Positions 28,915 to 39,513 of a stretch of DNA of 64,000 nt are shown in pieces. The first letter of the stretch is position 1, and each line of letters begins with the position of its first letter. The notes under the pieces are model-generated. The model was given only the letters and a program-made list of their open reading frames with translations, searched no databases and was not told the DNA's origin. Source of the DNA: Gordonia neofelifaecis NRRL B-59395. Lineage in GTDB: Bacteria > Actinomycetota > Actinomycetes > Mycobacteriales > Mycobacteriaceae. The stretch is taken from assembly GCF_000192435.1 (NCBI RefSeq), contig NZ_AEUD01000008.1:1-64000 (forward strand), in the 5' to 3' direction. The translations under genes and the position numbers were made by a program.

Positions 28915-29768
28915 TCGGCGACCTGACCCGTTCGCGGTGCGCGTCGCAACGCCGACAGCATCCGCGGAACCCTGCGCAGCGGCAGGGGCGACGGCCAGTC
29001 GTTCGGCCGGAGCAGGGCCTCGGTGCCGCCGTCGACGGTGATCACCGACCCCGCCATGAAGTCCGCGGCAGGCGACAGCATCGTCAGCACCCACTGCGCC
29101 AATTGCTCGGGAGTGCCGTACTCGCGGACCGGCACCGGGTACGACCGCACGTGCTTGCCCGACGAACTCTCGAGCTGAGCGCGCAGAAGCGGAGTGAGCA
29201 CAGGCCCCGGCGCGAGGATATTGACCCGGATGCCCGAACCCGCCCACTGCGTGGTCATCGCGTGCCTTCGGGTCCACCGGCTCACCGCGATCTTCGACGC
29301 CGCGTACGCCGCCGGGCCCGAGAGGGCGCCGCGCCGCCGCAGGATGCGCGTCGCGCGTTCGGTGTCACCGGACTCGAGCAGCTTGATCGCCCGACGCGGC
29401 ACGAACGGCGTCGACGTGGTCGAGTTGGAGCCGAAGACCACCACCTTCGCGTTGCCCGCGGCCGCCAGCTCGGGCTGGAGCGCCATCAGCAGTTCGGTGA
29501 CGCCCAGGACGTTGACCTCGACCGTCAGCCGCTCCTTACCGCGGTGCGCACCGACTCCGGCGGCGAAGACGGCGCCGTCGAGCCGCCCGCTCGCCGCGGC
29601 CATGATCTCGCGGACCGCGCGCGACCGTCCGGCGCTCGTCGACAGATCAGCGATCACTTCCGAATCGGCGAGGTCGACGCCGATCACCTCGTGTCCGTCG
29701 GCCCGGAGCCTGCGCGCCACTTCATTGCCCATGCCCGACGCTGCGCCGGTCACCACATACTTGCCCAC
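28899..29768 (-). CDS. Short-chain dehydrogenase, 3-alpha-hydroxysteroid dehydrogenase-like
   Basis: Predicted 289 aa. It has the SDR nucleotide motif VVTGAASGMG, the acid D after VIGVDL, the catalytic Ser region VVVFGSNS, and YAASK with Tyr and Lys. VIGVDLADSEVIADLST and the C-terminal VDGGTEALLRP closely follow what I recall of Comamonas 3-alpha-HSD/carbonyl reductase. The GTG at 29768 is chosen because GGGAG lies 7 nt upstream; the TTG at 29780 overlaps that site. A KstR-type operator 34-47 nt upstream supports a steroid role. Confidence 0.85.
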   Translation of the reverse strand: MGKYVVTGAASGMGNEVARRLRADGHEVIGVDLADSEVIADLSTSAGRSRAVREIMAAASGRLDGAVFAAGVGAHRGKERLTVEVNVLGVTELLMALQPELAAAGNAKVVVFGSNSTTSTPFVPRRAIKLLESGDTERATRILRRRGALSGPAAYAASKIAVSRWTRRHAMTTQWAGSGIRVNILAPGPVLTPLLRAQLESSSGKHVRSYPVPVREYGTPEQLAQWVLTMLSPAADFMAGSVITVDGGTEALLRPNDWPSPLPLRRVPRMLSALRRAPRTGQVADYSAV

Positions 29769-29801
29769 GAATACTCCCAACCGCGTAGTCCCCTACGACT
29801 C

Positions 29802-29815
29802 TAGAACACGTTCTA
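29802..29815 (-). promoter_or_regulatory. KstR-type operator before the SDR gene
   Basis: TAGAACACGTTCTA is a perfect palindrome and fits the KstR consensus TnnAACnnGTTnnA at every fixed position. It lies between the amidohydrolase stop (29847) and the SDR start (29768). KstR represses cholesterol-catabolism genes in Mycobacterium and Rhodococcus. Confidence 0.75.
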
Positions 29816-29846
29816 GTTCACAGATCGGCCACGCCGCGCAACCGCG

Positions 29847-30971
29847 TCACGAGATGCGGAAGATCCGCTTCGCGTTTCGCGCGAACAACTGCTGAAGCAG
29901 ATAGTCGCCGCGGTCGCCGAGCACGTCGAGCAGCGCGCCGACCGTCATGCCGATCGGCGCGTTCGGCCGATCCACCGGCGAGTCCGAGCCGAAGATGACG
30001 CGGTCCGGGCCGAATCGGTCCACCGCGTGGAGTGCCAGCGGGCCGGCCATGTCCGCCAACACGGCACGACTGCCGATGTTCCCGGCCGTGTCGCGGCCGT
30101 AGCCGAGCAACGACAACCCGAGGCCTGACACCTTGATCACCACATTCGGCCGAGTCGCGATCATCGCGATGCGTTCGCGCCACAGACTCAGGATCGCCGC
30201 GCGTGCGGCCGCCGTCATCCCGGTCTCGGCACCGACCGGCCCGAACACCCCCGCGGGCATCCCCAGGTGCTCGACGACGATCGTCGTCTCGGGAAATCGC
30301 CGCGCCAGCATGTCGAGCTGCCCCAGCTGGTGCGAGTACGCGAACGAGACGAACGCCAGCCCCCGCGAGGCCAGCGACTCGAAGCCTTTGAGAAACGCGG
30401 TGGACGCGACGGCGTCCGGCTCGTTGCACCAGTCGGGGATCTCCGGGTCCGGATGCCGAGCCCATTTGAAACGGACGGCCCGGACCCGGTCCGAGTGCGC
30501 CAGTTCCCGATCCACGCGCCCGGCGAAATCGGGATGCCGTGGATCCCCCGCCACCACGGTCGCACCCAGGGCCGGCCCCTTCTGACCGTGCGGAAGACCG
30601 GTCAGATACTTGAGCTCGTCGAACGACGAATCCATCAGCTCGGCCGGATCACGCGCCGGCCGCCACTGCGACTCCACCTGGCCGACGCTCTCGACTCCGA
30701 TTCCGGCGACCGACAGCAGTGCGACCGTGTCGCTCGAATACTGCGCCGGCTCGTAGGGCGACGACAGGATGCTCGAGTCCAGGCCGTACCGCCGATCGTC
30801 TCCGCTCCCGATCCGCGCGACCAGCCGAAGTGCGGGCGACGGGACGAAACGGCGCAGCGGAAAGTCGGAGACCCGGGCGAATCGGGCCAGCGCCCACGAC
30901 GAACGCATCGGGTTGAAGTAGTGGACGTGCGCGTCGACGATCCCGGTCAGCAGTCCATCGAGCGTCGTCAC
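29847..30971 (-). CDS. Amidohydrolase family 2 (metal-dependent TIM-barrel hydrolase)
   Basis: Predicted 374 aa. It has the N-terminal metal motif DAHVHYFNP, a mid-barrel His (YSHQLGQLD), VVEHLGMPAG, and a late FGSDSPVDRP with the catalytic Asp, as in the amidohydrolase-2/ACMSD family. The substrate is unknown. The GTG at 30971 is chosen; a TTG at 30989 is possible. It is upstream of and same-strand with the SDR gene, but the KstR operator between them suggests separate control of the SDR. Confidence 0.8.
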   Translation of the reverse strand: MTTLDGLLTGIVDAHVHYFNPMRSSWALARFARVSDFPLRRFVPSPALRLVARIGSGDDRRYGLDSSILSSPYEPAQYSSDTVALLSVAGIGVESVGQVESQWRPARDPAELMDSSFDELKYLTGLPHGQKGPALGATVVAGDPRHPDFAGRVDRELAHSDRVRAVRFKWARHPDPEIPDWCNEPDAVASTAFLKGFESLASRGLAFVSFAYSHQLGQLDMLARRFPETTIVVEHLGMPAGVFGPVGAETGMTAAARAAILSLWRERIAMIATRPNVVIKVSGLGLSLLGYGRDTAGNIGSRAVLADMAGPLALHAVDRFGPDRVIFGSDSPVDRPNAPIGMTVGALLDVLGDRGDYLLQQLFARNAKRIFRIS

Positions 30972-31113
30972 AACGCAAGGGTGCCACAACCCACAAGCGG
31001 CACGCCGAACAATATCGGGGTCCGTCGGAGGCGCGGACTACAGTGGACCTCGCCCGGCAGCGGGCACCCCCCCCCAGTCCACACCTGCGACGATCCGAAG
31101 GAAGCGAGCGAGC

Positions 31114-32268
31114 GTGTCTGAGCCCGAGCAGCCGATCCTGGCGCGCACCCGGGTACTGCTGGCCGGCGATCCGGACCGGTTCGCGCGCAACGTCTTCGCG
31201 CGGATGTTCGCGATGCGGCCCAGCCTGCGCGAGTTCTTCCCCGCCGAAATGGGCAGTCTCCGTTCGTCGTTCGTCGACGTCCTCGACCACGTGCTCGAGG
31301 CGATCGAGGCCCCCGACGGGCACGGCGAGCTCGTCGAGTTCCTGGCACAGCTGGGACGAGACCACCGCAAGTACGGGGTCGTAAGCGAGCACTACTGGCT
31401 GATGTACGAGGCGCTCATGTCGGAGTTCCAGTTCGCGTTCGGCCGACGCTGGACCCCCGAGGTCGAGGAGACCGTCGGCCAGGCGATGCTGCTCACGACC
31501 GGAGTGATGCGCGGCGCCGCGGAGAGTGCCGAGGGGCCGGCCCGTTGGCAGGCGCGCGTGGTCCAGAAGTTCACGATCACCCGCGAACGGGCGGTGGTCC
31601 GACTGGTCGCGACCGGTCCCCGCCCCGCCTTCGCCGCCGGCCAGTACCTCGAGACCCAGATCCCGCAGTGGCCGCGGACGTGGCGGAACCTATCCCCTTC
31701 GATTCCGCCGAATCCACAGGGCGAGTTGGAGTTTCATGTACGAGCAGTGCCGGGCGGTCGCGTCAGCGGCTCCATCGTCCGCGACACGGCGGTCGGCGAC
31801 GTGTGGACCTTCGCACAGCAGCACGGGACGATGCACATCGACCCGAACCGGCCTGCGCTGCTGATCGCCGGCGGCACCGGCCTCGCGCCGCTACGCGCGC
31901 TGCTCATCGACCTGGCCCGATTCGCGGAGGCTCCGCCGACACATGTCTTCTACGGCGCCACGCACCCGGGTGAGCTGTACGAGCTGGGTGTGCTCCAGCA
32001 GCTCGCGGCCACCAACCCGTGGCTGCGGATCACCGCCGTCGCCGAGACCACTGAGGACCCGTGGTGGTTGACGGGTGCGACCGATCCCCGTCGTTGGGGA
32101 GTCGAGATGCGATACGGCCGCGTCGGCGAGGTCGCAGCCGAGTACGCCGACTGGTCCGATCGCCAGGTGCTGCTGTCCGGACCTGCGCCGATGGTGTTCC
32201 ACACCGCCCTGCGGCTGCGCGCCGCGGGAGTCGATCCCGCCGCGATCCAGCACGATCCGCTGAGCTGA
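31114..32268 (+). CDS. Flavohaemoglobin-like protein, type II (globin + FAD/NAD reductase)
   Basis: Predicted 384 aa. The globin domain (about residues 5-135) has LFMRPSLREFFP-like sequence and the proximal His in DHRKYGV. The reductase has the FAD barrel (FAAGQYLETQIP) and NAD site (LIAGGTGLAPLRALL, LSGPAPMV). The FAD motif that is RxYS in classical Hmp reads RNLSPS here, as in the mycobacterial type II group (Rv0385-like), for which an NO-dioxygenase role is doubtful. The GTG at 31114 has GGAAG about 11 nt upstream. A C10 tract precedes the gene near 31069. Confidence 0.85.
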   Translation: MSEPEQPILARTRVLLAGDPDRFARNVFARMFAMRPSLREFFPAEMGSLRSSFVDVLDHVLEAIEAPDGHGELVEFLAQLGRDHRKYGVVSEHYWLMYEALMSEFQFAFGRRWTPEVEETVGQAMLLTTGVMRGAAESAEGPARWQARVVQKFTITRERAVVRLVATGPRPAFAAGQYLETQIPQWPRTWRNLSPSIPPNPQGELEFHVRAVPGGRVSGSIVRDTAVGDVWTFAQQHGTMHIDPNRPALLIAGGTGLAPLRALLIDLARFAEAPPTHVFYGATHPGELYELGVLQQLAATNPWLRITAVAETTEDPWWLTGATDPRRWGVEMRYGRVGEVAAEYADWSDRQVLLSGPAPMVFHTALRLRAAGVDPAAIQHDPLS

Positions 32269-32307
32269 GGCCGGTGCGGGTGGGACCTGGCCCCACCCCC
32301 ACGACGA

Positions 32308-32372
32308 CAATCAGGCCGCTCAGCGTCCACCGAGGGCAATACGCCCTCGGCAGGCGCTGAGCGGCCTGATTG
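32308..32372. terminator. Bifurcated bidirectional terminator hairpin
   Basis: The outer 18-bp arms, CAATCAGGCCGCTCAGCG (32308-32325) and its exact reverse complement (32355-32372), enclose an inner perfect 8-bp stem CCGAGGGC / GCCCTCGG (32330-32350). TTGTTT follows on the plus strand. It sits between the convergent flavohaemoglobin and DoxX genes and can serve both. Confidence 0.85.
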
Positions 32373-32382
32373 TTTCCTGCGA

Positions 32383-32781
32383 CTACTTGCGCCCGGCACT
32401 CGCCGCGATCGCGACGACACCGCCGAGCATCACCAGGTTCTTGAGGAACTGGGTCTCCTGCAGCTTGCGCTGCATCGGGTCTTCGTACTCCCAGAACGCA
32501 TGTCCGGCTACGGTCGTCGGCACCAGAGACGCCGCGATCATCGCGGCACCGGCACGTCGACCGAGCCCGGTCGCGACCATCGCACCGCCGACCGCCTGCG
32601 CGGCACCGTTCGCGCGGACCACCGTCTCGTTGTCCACCGGGATCGGTACCGCCTGGCGGATTCGGTCGAGCAGCGGCGCCGCAGCTGCGACGCGCCCACC
32701 GGGCTCCGTGGCCGACTGGTAGCCGAACACCATGTACGGCAGCCCGGTCATGGCACGACCGGCGGTCTGAAGCAGTTTCAT
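32383..32781 (-). CDS. DoxX-family membrane protein
   Basis: Predicted 132 aa with four hydrophobic segments typical of DoxX: YMVFGYQSAT, AQAVGGAMVATGLG, AAMIAASLVPTTVAGHAFW, and FLKNLVMLGGVVAIAAS. GLPYMVFG near the start and the F-L-KNL-ML-GG ending are characteristic of the family. The ATG at 32781 has GAGAGG upstream; the longer frame to 32883 would overlap hspR. Function in the membrane, possibly in thiol or oxidative stress, is only known in part for the family. Confidence 0.8.
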   Translation of the reverse strand: MKLLQTAGRAMTGLPYMVFGYQSATEPGGRVAAAAPLLDRIRQAVPIPVDNETVVRANGAAQAVGGAMVATGLGRRAGAAMIAASLVPTTVAGHAFWEYEDPMQRKLQETQFLKNLVMLGGVVAIAASAGRK

Positions 32782-32852
32782 CTGGGTACCTCTCGCTTGT
32801 CCTACGTGCGCTCGACACGCACAGGGATCGAGGGTAGTACTCGTCTGCGTCC

Positions 32853-33263
32853 TCAACGACTCCGCTTGGTGCGCGGCTGCCACACGACGAGCGCGTTGGT
32901 GCGCGGGACCGGGACCAGTTCGCCGTGCCGCGGTCGCGCCGACTCCATCTGCCGGGTGAGGTCGCCGACCCGCTTGCGCAGTGCCTCCACCTCGTCGCTC
33001 AGTTCGATGATCCGTTTGATGCCCGCGAGGTTCACACCCTCGTCCTGCGAGAGCCGCTGGATCTCGCGCAGCATCTCCACGTCGCGGCTGGAGTAGCGGC
33101 GCCCGCCGCCGCGGGTCCGCTGAGGTGTCACCAGCCCCAGGCGGTCGTAGGTCCGCAGCGTCTGGGCGTGCATGCCCGCCAGTTCCGCCGCCACCGAGAT
33201 CATGAACGTGGCGGCGTCAGCTGTCTCGTCGCGCGGCTGGTCTCCTCGATTGTCGACTGCCAT
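32853..33263 (-). CDS. hspR: Heat-shock repressor HspR (MerR family)
   Basis: Predicted 136 aa. The MerR-type N-terminal helix-turn-helix has FMISVAAELAGMHAQTLRTY, followed by DRLGLVTPQRTRGGGRRYS and a coiled coil about residues 85-105. HspR with DnaK binds HAIR inverted repeats and represses the dnaK operon. It is the last gene of dnaK-grpE-dnaJ-hspR, 7 bp after dnaJ. Three HAIR-type sites in this window (two before dnaK, one before lon) are its expected targets. Confidence 0.93.
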   Translation of the reverse strand: MAVDNRGDQPRDETADAATFMISVAAELAGMHAQTLRTYDRLGLVTPQRTRGGGRRYSSRDVEMLREIQRLSQDEGVNLAGIKRIIELSDEVEALRKRVGDLTRQMESARPRHGELVPVPRTNALVVWQPRTKRSR

Positions 33264-33270
33264 GGGTCAT

Positions 33271-34434
33271 TCACCGCCCCCATCCTGAGCGGGGGTCGAA
33301 ACCGCTGGCGCGTTCGGCCTCCGCGTACTGCTTCATCGCCTCGGTCGCGGCGTCGTCGAGCTTGGCGGGCACCGAGACCTTGACGGTCACGAGCAGATCG
33401 CCCGCGCCGCCCGAACGCTTCGGGACACCGCGACCCTTCAGCCGCAGCGTACGCCCGTCGGACGTGCCGGCCGGGATCTTGACACCGACGGAGCCGTCGA
33501 GCGTCGGGACCGAGACGGTCGCACCGAGAACCAGTTCCGAGATGGACACCGGCAGCTGGACCTTGAGATCGTTGCCGCTGCGGGTGAACACCTTGTCCGC
33601 CATCACGTGGACGGTCACGTACAGGTCGCCGGACGGCGCGCCGCGCATCCCGGCCTCGCCCTGGCCGGCGAGACGGATGCGCTGACCGTCCTCGACTCCC
33701 TGCGGGACTCGGACGTTGATGGTCCGCGGCCGCACGGTGATTCCCGAGCCCTGGCAGTCCGGGCACGGATCGTCGATCTTGGTGCCGGTGCCCTGGCAGT
33801 CGGGGCACGGCTCGGAGAAGCCGAAGTGGCCCTGATTGCGCGTCACGAACGCTGACCCGTTGCAGGTCGGGCAGGTGCGGGGGCTGCTACCCGGACGGGC
33901 ACCGCTGCCGTGGCATTTGGTGCACGGCGACGGACTGGTCACGCGCAGCGTGACCGTGGTGCCCTGCACCGCGTCTCGGAAGGCCAGGGTCGTCTCGGTC
34001 TCGAGGTCATTGCCGCGCCGCTGGCGCGGTCCGGCGGAGCTCGCCCCGCCGCGTCCGCCCAGCAGATCGCCGAACAAGTCGCCGAAACCGCCGCCGCCCC
34101 CGGTACCGGCGTTGCCGAAGAGGTCGCCGATGTCGAAGCCGCCGGCTCCGCCGGTCGACCCGCCGAAACCGCCGCCGCCCCGGAAACGCCCGCTGGCCAT
34201 CAACGACCGGGCTTCGTCGTACTCTTTGCGCTTGCTGTCGTCGGACAGCACGCTGTTGGCTTCCGACACCCGCTTGAAGCGTTCCTCCGCCGCCGCGTCG
34301 CCCGGGTTCTTGTCCGGGTGCAGTTCGTTGGCGAGCTTGCGGTATGCCTTCTTGATCTGGTCCGCGGTGGCGTCGGAAGAAACGCCGAGGTCGGCGTAGA
34401 AATCGCGTTCCAGCCATTCACGCTGTGGAGCCAT
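33271..34434 (-). CDS. dnaJ: Chaperone DnaJ
   Basis: Predicted 387 aa. J domain at residues 9-75 with HPD in [13 protein letters not shown]; a G/F-rich linker ([18 protein letters not shown]); four CxxCxGxG zinc motifs ([33 protein letters not shown]); then the substrate-binding C-terminal domain. The second zinc motif ends NGSA instead of GxG. A strong ribosome site AAGGAGGTGA precedes the ATG. It is the co-chaperone of DnaK in the heat-shock operon. Confidence 0.95.
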   Translation of the reverse strand: MAPQREWLERDFYADLGVSSDATADQIKKAYRKLANELHPDKNPGDAAAEERFKRVSEANSVLSDDSKRKEYDEARSLMASGRFRGGGGFGGSTGGAGGFDIGDLFGNAGTGGGGGFGDLFGDLLGGRGGASSAGPRQRRGNDLETETTLAFRDAVQGTTVTLRVTSPSPCTKCHGSGARPGSSPRTCPTCNGSAFVTRNQGHFGFSEPCPDCQGTGTKIDDPCPDCQGSGITVRPRTINVRVPQGVEDGQRIRLAGQGEAGMRGAPSGDLYVTVHVMADKVFTRSGNDLKVQLPVSISELVLGATVSVPTLDGSVGVKIPAGTSDGRTLRLKGRGVPKRSGGAGDLLVTVKVSVPAKLDDAATEAMKQYAEAERASGFDPRSGWGR

Positions 34435-34551
34435 CAGGCGTCACCTCCTTGAAGTCTGTGTGTAGTTCATGTGCCCTCTGGTCGGACACTTCAGTTCTGC
34501 GGTGCGGTCGCGGGGCGGCCGCGGCTGTCGCCGGGCCGCCCCGCGCTCTCG

Positions 34552-35147
34552 TCACTGCTCCGGCGTGGCCGGGTCGGTGACCGTCACCATGGCGTGACGG
34601 ATCACTTTGTCGCCCAGGCGGTATCCCGTCCGGAAGACGTTGCCGATGACCGGGGTGTCCCCGCTGCCATCATTCTGAATCGCTTCGTGGAGTTCCGGGT
34701 CGAATTCCTCTCCGGGCTCCGCGAACTTGGCCAACTTCTCACCCGTCAGGACGTCGACGAGCTTGTCGGCGAAGGCCCGGAGCGGGCCCTCCTCGAGGTC
34801 GCCGTGATCGCGTGCGCGGTCGATGTCGTCGAGGATCGGCAGCAGCTTCTCCAGCAGGATCTGCTTGCCCCGATCGACGGCCTGGAGTTGCTCCTCGGCG
34901 CTGCGACGACGGAAGTTCGCGAACTGTGCGCGCTCCCGCTGCAGTGCCTCGGTCAGCTCCGCGACCTGTGCATCGGCCCCGGACACCTCGGCGTCGGCCG
35001 CCTCGTCACCGGCCCGCTGGGCCGCCGCGTCCTCCGCGGCGGCCACAGCCTGGTCGGTGCCGACACCGTCGCGCACCTCACCCGTCTCCGGGTCGACGCG
35101 ACGGTTGTCGGTCACCGTGACCGGCTCGTCGGCGTTGTTCTCCGACG

Positions 35148-35151
<4 letters not shown>
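34552..35151 (-). CDS. grpE: Nucleotide exchange factor GrpE
   Basis: Predicted 199 aa. Acidic N-terminus, a long coiled-coil region ([23 protein letters not shown]), then the GrpE head with [20 protein letters not shown] and the signature [20 protein letters not shown]. The GTG start overlaps the dnaK stop as GTGA. Confidence 0.95.
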
Positions 35152-36992
<1,841 letters not shown>

Positions 36993-37089
36993 GTGTGTTC
37001 CTCCTAGTTCCGGCTTGCTGGTGGGGCCGGGTAGTTCTTTGGGCCGGGAGGCCTGCTGGGTCTGACGAAACCTCAGTGCCTTCGACTCA

Positions 37090-37118
37090 GGTTTAATCTA
37101 GGATCTCGCCTTCGTCAA
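37090..37118 (-). promoter_or_regulatory. Predicted dnaK operon promoter
   Basis: Read on the minus strand: TTGACG, 17-bp spacer, TAAACC, with the -10 about 98 nt upstream of the dnaK ATG. The HAIR box at 37123-37143 abuts the -35, which suits repression by HspR. Confidence 0.6.
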
Positions 37119-37122
37119 CCTT

Positions 37123-37143
37123 GTTGAGCCTTTGTCACTCAAG
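37123..37143. promoter_or_regulatory. HAIR operator 1 (HspR)
   Basis: GTTGAGC - 7 bases - ACTCAAG fits the HAIR consensus CTTGAGT-N7-ACTCAAG at 12 of 14 positions. It lies just upstream of the predicted dnaK -35. Confidence 0.85.
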
Positions 37144-37189
37144 TTTCTCGATCGGTTCAACCGTGCGCTGCAACGATTCATTCCGCAGA

Positions 37190-37210
37190 CTTGAGCGGAT
37201 TACGCTCAAT
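37190..37210. promoter_or_regulatory. HAIR operator 2 (HspR)
   Basis: CTTGAGC - 7 bases - GCTCAAT matches 11 of 14 HAIR positions and is itself a near-perfect dyad. It lies 67 bp upstream of HAIR 1, about six helical turns, as expected for cooperative binding. Confidence 0.82.
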
Positions 37211-37250
37211 CTTGCGTGATGTCGGCCACATCGGAACGAGGCCGTCAGGG

Positions 37251-37319
37251 GCTGGTCGAGCAGTCCCCCTTAGGTTGGTCGAGTAGCCCCGGCGCGCAGC
37301 GCCGCGGCGTATCGAGACC
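37251..37319 (+). repeat. Dispersed GC-rich palindromic element, family A, tandem copies 2 and 3
   Basis: A truncated unit (GCTGGTCGAGCAGTCC) is followed by a full unit TTGGTCGAGTAGCCCCGGCG...GCGGCGTATCGAGACC. It matches 10861-10890. The inner CGGCGCGCAGCGCCG is a hairpin and the GGTCGA / TCGAGACC ends also pair. Confidence 0.65.
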
Positions 37320-37624
37320 GCGCCCACGCTCCCGCCCACACGCCACTCCGCCCCAGCATCTGAGCCATTCCCGTGCCACTCGGGCACGTTTCAAACGTCA
37401 AAACAATGACCTGTTGCACTCCCACGAACAGATGGTGACGACCGCCACACTTACCTGAGCAGAACCTGAGCAAGACCGCTATAAGGCCTGTTCACCTGGG
37501 AAAACGGGCCGACGTTACACATTCCGACAGACCATCGCATCTGCGGCACAGAACTTCGCATACCTGCATCTGTCACCCGAATGGGTACCACCCGGTAGGG
37601 GTCCGACATCCCATTATTTTGGAC
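37320..37624. other. Leader region of the exported-protein operon
   Basis: About 305 bp without a gene. A TATAAG at 37480-37485 could be a -10, giving a leader of about 130 nt. The leader contains GGGTACCACCC and ends with a T-rich stretch (TTATTTT) before the start codon. There is no strong ribosome site. Confidence 0.4.
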
Positions 37625-38296
37625 ATGGCACATACAGCACGACTGACCTCCACCGCTCGACGCGCAGCCGTCGTCGCTGCCGCCGGAGCCGCGGCGGTCT
37701 CGCTCGCTGCTATCGGCGCAGGCACCGCACACGCTGCGGTCGGCGACAACCTCGACGACAGCTGCCTTGAGTTCTCCAAGAACGGCTCCTCCTGGTCCAC
37801 CGACGCGGACTCGAACATCAACTGGCTTCCGGGCAACATTCCGTCGCCCGGAAGCGACGTCGAGAACGGCAAGACCAGCGTCCGCAATGTATGCGCGACC
37901 CCCGCGAAGTTCCAGGTGTACGCCGGACACTGGTCGATCACAGGCGGCGGCTCCGCCTACCTGCGCGCCGATCTCGGTGGCGCCATCGGCGCGAACCACC
38001 CACTTGCTGGAGACCCAGGGCTCCTGATTGCTGAGAAGACGATCGCCAAGGACACCCCGATGACAGTTACCCTCCGGGTCGGCATCCCAACAGGCGAGAC
38101 CAAGCAGGGCTACACGATTCAGCCGAATTGGAGCTTCGCGCTGGAAGAGGTCGCAGGCGGCGACAACGGCGGCGGCAACAACTCCGGCGGCGGCTCGCTC
38201 GACAGCGTCTTCGGCAGCCTCGGCACCGGCAGCCTCGACAGCGCCTCCGCGTCGAAGCTCGTGAAGGTCCACTCCCCGTCGGTCACCGTCCGCTAG
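37625..38296 (+). CDS. Secreted protein with conventional signal peptide, first gene of the SipW-type operon
   Basis: Predicted 223 aa. A Sec signal peptide with RR at positions 12-13, a long Ala-rich core and AHA as a likely cleavage site near residue 37. The mature part has two Cys (DSCLEF and RNVCAT), a beta-rich body and a Gly/Asn/Ser-rich segment (GGDNGGGNNSGGG) before a short C-terminal tail. I do not recognise the family. It shares the WSF/NW and beta-strand look of the following proteins but lacks their alternate signal. The ATG at 37625 is chosen over a TTG at 37619. No Cys lipobox or sortase motif is present. Confidence 0.75.
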   Translation: MAHTARLTSTARRAAVVAAAGAAAVSLAAIGAGTAHAAVGDNLDDSCLEFSKNGSSWSTDADSNINWLPGNIPSPGSDVENGKTSVRNVCATPAKFQVYAGHWSITGGGSAYLRADLGGAIGANHPLAGDPGLLIAEKTIAKDTPMTVTLRVGIPTGETKQGYTIQPNWSFALEEVAGGDNGGGNNSGGGSLDSVFGSLGTGSLDSASASKLVKVHSPSVTVR

Positions 38297-38403
38297 GACC
38301 GACTCCCAAGACTTCGACCGCACCGCAGGTGATTCCCCGGTCGTAGACGGTCGCGCAAGCGACCGCCCCCGCGCAGGCTCACCGGCGCGGTCTCCCTCCT
38401 AAG

Positions 38404-38423
38404 CACTCCGGGACCCCGGAGTG
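38404..38423 (+). terminator. Hairpin in the gap between the first two exported-protein genes
   Basis: CACTCCG / CGGAGTG form a 7-bp stem around GGACCC in the 150-nt gap. No T-run follows, so it may be a processing or partial-attenuation site that sets different levels for the first gene and the rest of the operon. Confidence 0.4.
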
Positions 38424-38446
38424 TCCCCGAAAGTAAGGGCACATAC

Positions 38447-38953
38447 ATGAACAAGGTCACCAAGGGTGCACTCGCCGCTGCGGCCGGTGCGGCGATCCTC
38501 GCCGGCGGCGCAGGCACGATGGCTGCGTGGAACAGCACCGTGAACGGCACCGGCGGCGGCACCATCTCCGCTGGTTCGCTGAACGTCACTCAGCAAGAAG
38601 GCACCGGCGTCTGGAAGTGGGTCGGCGGCAGCAAGAACAACCAGGCAGTCGACTTCGCCAACGACAAGATCGTTCCTGGTGACAAAATTGCCTACACCGC
38701 CACATACGATGTACAGCTGGTCGGCACCAACCTGAAAGCGGATCTCGTTCCGACCTTGGCTGGCGTCGGAAGCGGCACACTCGCCGGCCTCCTCCAGGTC
38801 GACACCTCCGGGAACGACACCGTGCACGTCACCGCATCCGGCCCGCAGACCGTCAGCACCACGGTGACCTTCAATCCCGATGCGACCACCGGTCAGAGCG
38901 CGTCGACCGTGCTCTCCGGCGCATCGGTCACGCTGACTCAGACCACCTCCTAG
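38447..38953 (+). CDS. SipW-dependent alternate-signal exported protein 1 (TasA/camelysin-like)
   Basis: Predicted 168 aa. The N-terminus MNKVTKGALAAAAGAAILAG leads into AGTMAAWNSTV and GGGTISAGSLNV, the hallmark of alternate (SipW-type) signal peptides: a hydrophobic core, then an A-x-W/Y start of the mature chain, then G-x-I/L-x-AG-x-L. The rest is beta-rich with no Cys. The ribosome site AAGGG is 9 nt upstream. It would be cut by one of the two SipW-type peptidases of the operon and may form a surface fibre or biofilm matrix, by analogy with Bacillus TasA. Confidence 0.82.
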   Translation: MNKVTKGALAAAAGAAILAGGAGTMAAWNSTVNGTGGGTISAGSLNVTQQEGTGVWKWVGGSKNNQAVDFANDKIVPGDKIAYTATYDVQLVGTNLKADLVPTLAGVGSGTLAGLLQVDTSGNDTVHVTASGPQTVSTTVTFNPDATTGQSASTVLSGASVTLTQTTS

Positions 38954-38973
38954 TTCTTGCATAAGAGGACATC

Positions 38974-39513
38974 GTGAAGCCCCAAATCAAATGGGCGCTC
39001 GCAGCGGCGGCGGTTCTGCTGGTGGGATTCATCTCCCTCCAGCAGACCGGCGCCCTCTGGCGTTCGGAAGCAAGCTCTGACGGCGGCGGCACTCTGACCG
39101 CAGGCAAGCTCGACATCTCCGCGGGCCAGGGTGGCGTCAAGTCCTTCACCCTGGACGGGCTGAAGCTGAGTGACGCCGCCCCCGGCGACAGTGTGCAGAA
39201 GCCGCTGCCCGTCATCAACTCGGGCAACGTCACCATGCAGTACAAGCTGAACAGCGTCGCGGTGAACGGGACGACTCCGCTCATGCTGCGTGTCGCGAAG
39301 GTGGCCGACCAGGCCGCATGCACTCCGACCGGCGATGTCGGCACCGAGCTGTACAACGGTGCACCGAACGGTGCAGCGACCAGTCCGCGCAACGTCGCGG
39401 CGGGCAGCACGGAAGTGCTGTGTCTGCGAGTGACCATCGCCACCAACGCCGGTACGTCGCAGAGCTCCAACGCGACGTTCACCTTCGGCGCGAACTCGGT
39501 CGCGGGCGCATGA
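38974..39513 (+). CDS. SipW-dependent alternate-signal exported protein 2
   Basis: Predicted 179 aa. KWALAAAAVLLVGFISLQQT is the hydrophobic core, followed by GALWRSEASSDGGGTLTAGKLDI, the same W...GGGT-x-x-AG-x-L pattern as the preceding protein. Two Cys (AACTPT, VLCLRV) may form a disulfide. The GTG at 38974 has AAGAGGA 5-11 nt upstream. Its stop overlaps the signal peptidase start as ATGA, so exported protein and peptidase are co-translated. Confidence 0.82.
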   Translation: MKPQIKWALAAAAVLLVGFISLQQTGALWRSEASSDGGGTLTAGKLDISAGQGGVKSFTLDGLKLSDAAPGDSVQKPLPVINSGNVTMQYKLNSVAVNGTTPLMLRVAKVADQAACTPTGDVGTELYNGAPNGAATSPRNVAAGSTEVLCLRVTIATNAGTSQSSNATFTFGANSVAGA

